Origin: Planktothrix sp. FACHB-1365
GTDB taxonomy: Bacteria > Cyanobacteriota > Cyanobacteriia > Cyanobacteriales > Microcoleaceae
Direction: 5' to 3'
Length of the DNA: 64,000 nucleotides
NCBI RefSeq assembly: GCF_014697575.1
Contig: NZ_JACJSC010000001.1
Coordinates: forward strand, 186,001-250,000
The position numbers were made by a program, and so were the translations under genes. The first letter of the stretch is position 1; each line of letters begins with the position of its first letter. The notes beneath the pieces were generated by a model. That model saw nothing but the letters and a program-made list of their open reading frames with translations, was not told the DNA's origin and searched no databases. Positions 57,389 through 64,000 of the stretch are shown piece after piece.

Positions 57389-57837
57389 TGGCGAGTTTGG
57401 CGATTCTGTTTAAAATCATGATCAAATTAAGAATGGAAAAATAAAATAAAGTTGAACGATTAATCCTACATACCACCAAGCCCCATTTAAGAACGTATAA
57501 AAGGACATGATAAAATTTCTCAAGGTCGTTAAACTGGCGAAAATTGCTTTTGACAGACATTAATTCACCTATTTTACACGATTAATTTATGATGTCTGAT
57601 AAAATTCATATTTCTAAAATAATATGAAATCCCATTATAGATGCTACAGATGATTCTCCCTAACCCCCTGTAGAGACTAAGCATGGCTAGTCTCTACAGG
57701 GGGGATTTGTAGCAAACATTTAGGAATTTCATATAACTCGCTTAAAACCATTAGATGCGTTAAGAGCGATCGCTATTTTTTAAGAGAACATAGGCAGAAA
57801 ATGAAGTGTAAATTTTTCCCATATTTAACTTAAAACA
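57389..57837. other. Intergenic region with MITE-like hairpin
   Basis: No gene. The main feature is the nested inverted repeat at 57622-57734; the rest is AT-rich sequence between convergent genes. Confidence 0.5.
57622..57734. repeat. MITE-like nested inverted repeat
   Basis: Outer imperfect arms ATATGAAATCC (57622-57632) and GGAATTTCATAT (57723-57734), inner perfect 15-bp arms CCCCCTGTAGAGACT (57664-57678) and AGTCTCTACAGGGGG (57689-57703). It lies between convergent genes and could also terminate transcription. Confidence 0.6.
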
Positions 57838-59532
57838 TTAAGAGCGTTGATAGACATTAACAGTAAATTCATCAAGATCCATCGTTCCTTGAAGTAACTG
57901 ATTATTTTTAAGCCGATATTGAGATTGTAAAATCTTTTGAAGGGTTTCTCGTTCTGCTGCTGTTGTCGGTTCAGACCAAACAGGTTCAGCAACTTCTAAC
58001 TCAATAATTCTTCCATAGGGTAAGGTTTGAGACGTTAACAATTTTTCCAAAGCTGGAGCAAGTTTAGCAGATTCTTGAGCCAATAAAGACACGGGATATT
58101 GAGGAGAAATATAATAAGCTAAACGGTTAACATAACCCCAAGCTTTAGAATTCATGACAATTAAGGTAGGGGTAGTAGGCTCACTGGCAATAATATCAGA
58201 AATTTGATGAAACATTTGCCGAGGTCTTAAACTATAGTCGCCAATACTAATCGTTAAATAAACCAGAATTAAACCCGTTGCTGTCAGACGATATAACGGT
58301 TCTTTTTTGATGCCTTGAATTAATAACGTAATCAATAATAAGCAACCCGGAAGAATAATCATCAAACTTCTTCCCCAACCAAACCCAATTGTAAATTTTT
58401 TACCGACAATATCCGCTAGTAAAGCTAAGAACAGAGGGAAGATTCCTAAAATTAATACCGTCCCTAACCGTCGATGTTCTCCCAGTTTCCACAGACGAAT
58501 ACTGCCAATTGTAAAAACAATAATCCAGAAAATACCCGTACTTACTGCAACCCAAACCGGAATACTGGTCACCCAATCTCCTACCCCTAATTGCACCCCT
58601 AAAAGATAAGCAACATCTTGAAAATGCTGTACCATTGTGGCAAAAAAACCTGGAGGAGTGCTAAACCGTCCTAAGTCAGCATTCCGTAATTGTTGACGAG
58701 TTCCCCATAACACCCAAGGAACTGTAATTAATACTCCAGTTCCTAAACGTAAAGCGTGTTGCCACCAGTGACGTCGATCTAAGTATAAGACTAAAGTGGC
58801 TAAAGTGATGACCCAATAAGCAAATAAATAAAACGTTAAACATCCAGCCGCAACAGCAGCGATTAATACCCCAGTCCAAAACAGTTGTCCTTTCCATTGC
58901 AGGGAAGCTTTAGTATTAATTTGAAAGCTTTGAGGATTAATCTTATCAACACCTATTAACTGAATTAAAGCCCAAGCACTTAAAATTGTCCATAACACTA
59001 ACGGAGCATACATTCGGACATTCAGGGAGTGGAATAAAAAGAAAGGATTAGTTGCTAATAAAGCTGCAAATAATAAACCGCCTCGATGTCCGAGCAAAGT
59101 TCGTCCTAAACCATAACCACAACCAATACTGAATAAACTTAGTAATGTGTTAAGACTGCGTTGGGCAATTTCGCTATTGCCAAATAACCGTAACCAAAAA
59201 TGCTGACTGAGATAAAATAAAAAGGGATGAGGTTCTGCAACAATTCCTTTGAGCAGACTGACTAGAGTTCTTAAAATATCACTAAAACTAGACTCCGGTG
59301 GTAAATTCAGGAGTAGAGTATAATTAGCTAAAACAACAGGGACATCCTTGGGAGTAACATAAGCAGTTTTCTGTCCGGTCGATAAGAGGAGGGATAATAC
59401 TTCGTCGTACCAAAACTCACGGGTTCCTAAGTTGAGAACTCTAATAAAAATGCTAATGACAATTGCTGCAATTAGTAAGGTTTCGAGGGATAAAGATTTG
59501 GAAAAAAAACCTAATTTATTACCTTCTTTCAT
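57838..59532 (-). CDS. GT39-like membrane glycosyltransferase (GT-C fold)
   Basis: A 564-residue protein with about a dozen membrane helices. The first external loop carries the acidic motif LGTREFWYDEVLSLLLSTG, followed by HPFLFYLSQHFWLRLFGNSE, as in ArnT/PMT-like enzymes that use polyprenyl-phosphate sugars. The acceptor is unknown. It is encoded head-to-head with the GT4 gene and 450 bp from the polyprenol-phosphate glycosyltransferase, its likely donor source. Confidence 0.85.
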   Translation of the reverse strand: MKEGNKLGFFSKSLSLETLLIAAIVISIFIRVLNLGTREFWYDEVLSLLLSTGQKTAYVTPKDVPVVLANYTLLLNLPPESSFSDILRTLVSLLKGIVAEPHPFLFYLSQHFWLRLFGNSEIAQRSLNTLLSLFSIGCGYGLGRTLLGHRGGLLFAALLATNPFFLFHSLNVRMYAPLVLWTILSAWALIQLIGVDKINPQSFQINTKASLQWKGQLFWTGVLIAAVAAGCLTFYLFAYWVITLATLVLYLDRRHWWQHALRLGTGVLITVPWVLWGTRQQLRNADLGRFSTPPGFFATMVQHFQDVAYLLGVQLGVGDWVTSIPVWVAVSTGIFWIIVFTIGSIRLWKLGEHRRLGTVLILGIFPLFLALLADIVGKKFTIGFGWGRSLMIILPGCLLLITLLIQGIKKEPLYRLTATGLILVYLTISIGDYSLRPRQMFHQISDIIASEPTTPTLIVMNSKAWGYVNRLAYYISPQYPVSLLAQESAKLAPALEKLLTSQTLPYGRIIELEVAEPVWSEPTTAAERETLQKILQSQYRLKNNQLLQGTMDLDEFTVNVYQRS

Positions 59533-59563
59533 AAAAAGTTAACCAAGGATAGCCCGTTTTACT

Positions 59564-60739
59564 ATGAAAGTTTCAATCGTGGTTGGTGATTTATCCAGTA
59601 GTGGAGCCGGAAGGTGGGGAGGAGCCGTTCGCCCCTTTTTACTAGCTCAAGCCCTGAAAAAAATCAACTGTGAAATCGAAATTGTCGGCTTCACTCAAGC
59701 AACAGATGAAACGTTAACCCTGAGCGAGGATATTCCAATTGTTTCTATCATCAAAGAAACTTATTATCCTCAATTTTTTAAATCTGCTCAACAACTGTTG
59801 CAGCAGATTACCGGGGACATCATCTATGCTTATAAACTCAAACCCACCAGCTTTGGTTTATCTTTATTCAAAAGATGGCAAACCCATCGTCCTGTGATTT
59901 TAGATATTGATGATTGGGAATTAAGCTGGTATGGGGGAGAACAATACCAATATAAACCTTCCCTCAAACAACTGGGAAGAGATCTGCTTAAACCTGATGG
60001 CTCTTTAAGACAACCCGATTATCCCCTTTACTTAAAATGGATCGAACGGTTGGTTTCTCAAGCTGATTGTATCACCCTTCATACCGAATTTTTAAAGCAA
60101 CGCTTTGGCGGCATTTATTTACCCAATGGAAAAGACACCACCTTATTTGATCCCCAGCGTTATGCTCCAGAAGCCAGTCGCCTCCAGTATGGATTGAAGG
60201 ACTATCGAATTTTAATGTTTCCGGGGGCACCGAGACCCTATAAAGGATTAGAAGATGTTCTGATTGCCCTAGAACAACTCAATCAAAAAGATATTAAATT
60301 GGTGATTGTGGGAGGAAGCCCCTATGATGAGTATGACGAGCAATTAATGCAACGATGGGGACAGTGGATCATTAAGTTACCAAAAACTCCAGCTATAATG
60401 ATGCCTGAAGTGGTTGCTGCTGCCCATGTTGTTGTGGTTCCTCAACGAGATGTTCCCGCAGCGCAAGCTCAATTTCCATTAAAGCTAACCGATGGGATGG
60501 CCATGGCAAAACCGATTCTAGCAACCCAAGTTGGAGATATTCCCGAAATTCTGGGGGAAACTGGATATTTAGTCAAGTCAGGTTCACCTGAACAAATTGC
60601 TCAAACCCTAGCGAGGATTTTTGATCATTTTGAAGAAGCCCAAGCCAAAGGTTGGAAAGCTCGGCAGCGATGTATTGAGAACTACAGTATCGATGCAATG
60701 GCTGTTATTTTACAGGAGGTTATTGATAAACTGCGTTAG
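59564..60739 (+). CDS. GT4-family glycosyltransferase
   Basis: A 391-residue GT-B enzyme. The N-terminal domain has GDLSSSGAGRWGGAVRPFLL; the C-terminal domain has LMFPGAPRPYKGLEDVLIAL and the donor-binding DGMAMAKPILATQVGDIPEI. It transfers a sugar from an activated donor in the cytoplasm. ATG 59564 is 31 bp from the divergent start codon of the GT39-like gene, so the promoters overlap. It is probably co-transcribed with the ABC exporter. Confidence 0.9.
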   Translation: MKVSIVVGDLSSSGAGRWGGAVRPFLLAQALKKINCEIEIVGFTQATDETLTLSEDIPIVSIIKETYYPQFFKSAQQLLQQITGDIIYAYKLKPTSFGLSLFKRWQTHRPVILDIDDWELSWYGGEQYQYKPSLKQLGRDLLKPDGSLRQPDYPLYLKWIERLVSQADCITLHTEFLKQRFGGIYLPNGKDTTLFDPQRYAPEASRLQYGLKDYRILMFPGAPRPYKGLEDVLIALEQLNQKDIKLVIVGGSPYDEYDEQLMQRWGQWIIKLPKTPAIMMPEVVAAAHVVVVPQRDVPAAQAQFPLKLTDGMAMAKPILATQVGDIPEILGETGYLVKSGSPEQIAQTLARIFDHFEEAQAKGWKARQRCIENYSIDAMAVILQEVIDKLR

Positions 60740-60816
60740 AATTTGAATTTGAAGCTAGGTGTGGCACAGTGCAATCAATTTCCTAGCTAGGATGGGATTA
60801 ATTATAAAATTTTAGT

Positions 60817-62832
60817 ATGCTTAATAAAAACTATTTAGTTCAATATGCACGACAATATCCGACTAGGATTATCTTGACAATCTTATTAGGATTTTCTGGA
60901 GCTATTTTTAGTGGCGTTAGTACCACCTTAATTGTTCCGGTTGTCTTAAATCTCCTCGGTCAACAAATGGAAATGAAAGGTGCTCCACCTTTAATACAAA
61001 AGATCCTGGCTCCTTTTGGTGATGTTCCAGAACCTTATCGCTTGGGATTAATGGCCGGGGCAATTTTAGTGGCGTTAATTTTAAAAAATTTAACCACCTA
61101 TTGGAGTAGCTTAGTTTCTAGTTCCCTCGGTCGTGCCTTAACCTGTGATATGCGCGAAGCGGGATTAAAGTTACTGTTAGATGTGGATTTAGATTTCTAT
61201 GCAAAAACAAAAGTCGGAGATTTAATTAACCAATTAGGGGGAGAAATTGCCCGAGCTTCCAGTGCGATTGGGATTTATATTGGGATGTTTACCACATCGA
61301 TCACGATTTTTGTCTTTGTACTCATTCTTCTTTCGATTTCTTGGCAACTCACCTTAGCAACAGGACTATTGCTATTTATTGTCACTATTTTAAATCAATA
61401 TATTATTGGGAGAGCCAAACAATCAGGTAATCTTCTGTCAGAAACCTCCCGAAATTATTCAATTAAGCAGATGGAAGTTCTGAATGGAATTCGCTTAGTG
61501 AAAGCCACTGCTAATGAAAACCCAGAATATAAACAGCTTAAAAAGTTAATTCGGGAACGAGAAAAAGCCGATTATAAAGCACAAATGGCGTCAGCTGCGA
61601 TTGCCCCCATCAATGAAGTGGTGAATATGCTCGTTCTGTTAGTGCTAATTGTGATTGGGAAATTCTTTTTATCCCAAGATCAAATCACTGCCTTATCCAC
61701 GATTTTACTCACCTATTTGTTTATCCTATTTCGTACCTTGCCTCTGATTTCTCAACTCAATAATGCTCGGAGTAACTTAGCTCAACGGGTGGCAGCAATT
61801 AACATTATTGGCGAGTTTTTAAGACGGGATAATAAACCGATTATGAAATTCGGTTCCATTTCCTTTACAGGACTTCAAGAAGGGATTCATTTTAATAATA
61901 TTTCTTTTACCTATCCCGGTCATGACAAAATCGCGCTTCAGAATATTGACCTGTATATTCCGCGTGGTACAACTTTAGCTTTAGTTGGGGGTTCTGGTGC
62001 GGGAAAATCCACCTTGGCAGATCTTCTTCCCCGATTTTATGATCCAACTGGAGGCTCTATAGTAATTGATGGTCAAGATTTACGAGATTTTGACTTACAA
62101 AGTCTAAGAAAATCAATGGGAATTGTCAGTCAAGATACCTTCCTATTTAATACCTCCGTTCGAGATAATATCGCCTACGCTAAACCCGGTGCCACCGATG
62201 AAGAAATTATTTTGGCTGCTCAACAAGCCAATGCTGAGGAATTTATTGTTAGGTTACCCCAAGGGTTTCTGACCCCCATTGGTGATCGCGGTGTCTTACT
62301 CTCTGGTGGTCAACGTCAACGAATTTCTATCGCCAGAGCCATCTTACAAAATCCCGATATCCTAATTTTAGATGAAGCTACCAGTGCCTTAGATACGGTT
62401 TCTGAACGTTTAGTCCAAGAGGCCATAGATAAACTCAGTCATGATCGGACAACGGTTGTCATTGCTCACCGTTTATCCACCATTCAAAAAGCCGATCAAA
62501 TTGCCGTTTTAGAGCAAGGATGTTTGGCGGAGATCGGAACCCATGATCAACTCCTCGCAAAAGGCGGAAAATATGCTCAATTGTATACCCTGCAATTTGC
62601 CGATGAAGCCAGTCGCGATCGCGCCATTATTCGCAGTTCCTATGAGGTACGCAGCCGCCTGAACCCCATGATCGGTTTCCTGCAATTACTCGCTGATGAG
62701 TTAGTTGATGATCCTGAAGAACGGCAGGAACTTCTGAATGAATCCTACCGTTCAGCAACCTTTATTCTAGATAGCCTAGAATTTATTGAACAAAGTGTAA
62801 AAATTCGCTTAAATAGCAAAGTTTCAAATTAA
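60817..62832 (+). CDS. ABC exporter with histidine-kinase DHp-like tail
   Basis: Residues ~15-315 form a six-helix exporter domain, and ~345-595 the ATPase domain (Walker A GGSGAGKS 391-398, signature LSGGQ 495-499, Walker B ILILDEATSALD). It resembles MsbA/HepA-type lipid-linked glycan exporters. Residues 608-671 are an added helical pair, SYEVRSRLNPMIGFLQLLAD then ELVDDPEERQELLNESYRSA, which aligns with the HisKA segment SHELRTPMNGIIGSLQLLLD of the kinase at 13389-14483 but with Tyr609 in place of the phospho-acceptor His. It is placed among glycosyltransferases. Confidence 0.9.
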   Translation: MLNKNYLVQYARQYPTRIILTILLGFSGAIFSGVSTTLIVPVVLNLLGQQMEMKGAPPLIQKILAPFGDVPEPYRLGLMAGAILVALILKNLTTYWSSLVSSSLGRALTCDMREAGLKLLLDVDLDFYAKTKVGDLINQLGGEIARASSAIGIYIGMFTTSITIFVFVLILLSISWQLTLATGLLLFIVTILNQYIIGRAKQSGNLLSETSRNYSIKQMEVLNGIRLVKATANENPEYKQLKKLIREREKADYKAQMASAAIAPINEVVNMLVLLVLIVIGKFFLSQDQITALSTILLTYLFILFRTLPLISQLNNARSNLAQRVAAINIIGEFLRRDNKPIMKFGSISFTGLQEGIHFNNISFTYPGHDKIALQNIDLYIPRGTTLALVGGSGAGKSTLADLLPRFYDPTGGSIVIDGQDLRDFDLQSLRKSMGIVSQDTFLFNTSVRDNIAYAKPGATDEEIILAAQQANAEEFIVRLPQGFLTPIGDRGVLLSGGQRQRISIARAILQNPDILILDEATSALDTVSERLVQEAIDKLSHDRTTVVIAHRLSTIQKADQIAVLEQGCLAEIGTHDQLLAKGGKYAQLYTLQFADEASRDRAIIRSSYEVRSRLNPMIGFLQLLADELVDDPEERQELLNESYRSATFILDSLEFIEQSVKIRLNSKVSN

Positions 62833-63024
62833 ATTAAACTTATACTGAAGGAATTTATGTTATGCTCAAGCTAAATTTTTATCTGTTCAAAGGTATATGC
62901 AGAAAATCTGGAATTTTCTCATCAGTTGTCTTAGGAAAACCGGATTGCTAAAATTTTAGCTCACATTTCAGAACCGATGCGTATCCCTCTTGTTAGTCTA
63001 TAAATCATTCAATTAGAATAAACC

Positions 63025-63990
63025 ATGACTGAAAAAATTGTTGGCATGATTACCAGCTATCCCGGCTTAAACCAAAGTGATTGGCTTTGGCAACAAACAC
63101 CTTATAGTTTTGGCACCTGGGGTAATATTAGAATTCAAGCCAATCATCCCCAGCCGGATTTTTTGTTACTTTATCAATTTGATTTTTTGAAGCCTCCTAA
63201 AAAATTATCGTGGAAAGACCGCTTAAAACAAACCCTGAAACCTCAACCCCCTCAACCTGATATTCGAGAAAAGTTCAGAAGCGTTCCTAAAGAGCGGATG
63301 ATTTATTTATTGAGAGAACCCCCCTTAGAAGAAATTGTAGAAATTAATCAAAGTAATTATGAAAAAGCAAAACAGTATTGCGGTTACATTTCTGGCCCCG
63401 ATGATTTAGCTCCCACTCCCGATTATATGCCTGCCATTTGGTATCATTCCAACTCGTTTCGCGAGTTAAATGAAATGAATCCACCTGAAAAAGTCAAAGC
63501 TTGTAGCTGGATTACATCGGGAATTAATCGCACCGCTAATCATCGGAAACGATTAGATTTTTTGAAAGCCTTACAAGCTCAAAATCGGGAAATTGATTTT
63601 TATGGTCGGGGATTACCTGCTTGGGTGAAAGCATCTGGAGAATTAAAAAATAAATGGTACGGAATGGCCCCTTATTATTACAACTTGGCAATTGAAAATT
63701 ATGCTGATAATGATTGGTATGTGACGGAAAAACTGTGGGATTCTTTACTGGCTTGGTGTCTCCCAATTTATTATGGAGGGCCAGCAGCTGATCGCTTACT
63801 GCCTCCAGGGAGTTTCTTAAGATTATCCAATTTAGATGAAAAGGGATTATACTATATTCGAGATGTTATTAGTAGTCCTGACGCTTGGTTAGAAGCAAAA
63901 TCGGCGATCGCAGAAGCTCGACAGATTGTTTTACACAAACTGAATTTATTGAATTGGTTATCCGAGTTTACAGAAGCGTTTAACCTCTAA
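63025..63990 (+). CDS. GT10-like (fucosyltransferase family) enzyme
   Basis: A 321-residue protein whose C-terminal part has the GT10 signature: YNLAIENYADNDWYVTEKLW followed by DSLLAWCLPIYYGGPAADRL and LPPGSFLRL. GT10 enzymes are alpha-1,3/1,4-fucosyltransferases; the true sugar here is unverified. It ends ten bases before the window edge, in a run with the ABC exporter and GT4 genes. Confidence 0.85.
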   Translation: MTEKIVGMITSYPGLNQSDWLWQQTPYSFGTWGNIRIQANHPQPDFLLLYQFDFLKPPKKLSWKDRLKQTLKPQPPQPDIREKFRSVPKERMIYLLREPPLEEIVEINQSNYEKAKQYCGYISGPDDLAPTPDYMPAIWYHSNSFRELNEMNPPEKVKACSWITSGINRTANHRKRLDFLKALQAQNREIDFYGRGLPAWVKASGELKNKWYGMAPYYYNLAIENYADNDWYVTEKLWDSLLAWCLPIYYGGPAADRLLPPGSFLRLSNLDEKGLYYIRDVISSPDAWLEAKSAIAEARQIVLHKLNLLNWLSEFTEAFNL

Positions 63991-64000
63991 TTTATTCTAT

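Overview
This 64 kb window is chromosomal DNA of a cyanobacterium. It carries psbE-psbF-psbL-psbJ with rubA and ycf48, the ndhC-ndhK-ndhJ cluster, a GlgA-type glycogen synthase, many copies of the HIP1 octamer GCGATCGC, PEP-CTERM and SdrD/RTX-type surface proteins, and several gene families seen mainly in cyanobacteria (DICT, DUF1824, alr0857, DUF2993). The AT-rich composition and dense intergenic repeats suggest a filamentous non-heterocystous group such as Planktothrix or Oscillatoria; the genus is an inference.

Layout. 1-5 kb: the 3'-truncated gshB, an IS200/IS605-type element carrying an IsrB-like RNA-guided nuclease with a likely omega-RNA region, an RTX serine protease and a 2OG-Fe(II) oxygenase. 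5-7 kb: a PEP-CTERM protein and a graveyard of four different decayed mobile elements ending against acnB. 10-13 kb: an AAA ATPase whose C-terminus is a near-copy of the neighbouring RelN-like antitoxin, with an unknown downstream partner. 13-21 kb: histidine kinase, second RTX protein, adenine deaminase, DICT plus degenerate HD-GYP protein, pentapeptide protein, a ParE-type toxin-antitoxin pair, Uma2 nuclease and DUF2993. 21-27 kb: a PlsY/PEP-synthase-like fusion, an unknown membrane protein and a radical SAM protein. 27-32 kb: photosynthesis and NDH-1 genes. 32-48 kb: surface protein, M16 peptidase, HNH protein, VOC protein, repeat-bearing pentapeptide protein, glgA, GH108-type muramidase, hemC, FKBP isomerase and others. 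48-56 kb: dnaB interrupted by two inteins, a divergent pair of unknown helical proteins, rplI and gloB. 56-64 kb: a glycan assembly and export cluster (GT2-GtrA, GT-C, GT4, ABC exporter, GT10).

Working together. RubA and Ycf48 are photosystem II assembly factors encoded beside the cytochrome b559 genes they serve. NdhC, NdhK and NdhJ form part of the plastoquinone-reducing NDH-1 complex. The right-hand glycosyltransferases and exporter probably make a surface polysaccharide or glycolipid. No tRNA, rRNA or CRISPR array was recognised.

The most unusual items are the IsrB element, the ATPase with an antitoxin-derived tail, the two-intein DnaB, the acyltransferase-phosphotransferase fusion, and the ABC exporter ending in a histidine-kinase dimerisation-like helix pair without the histidine.
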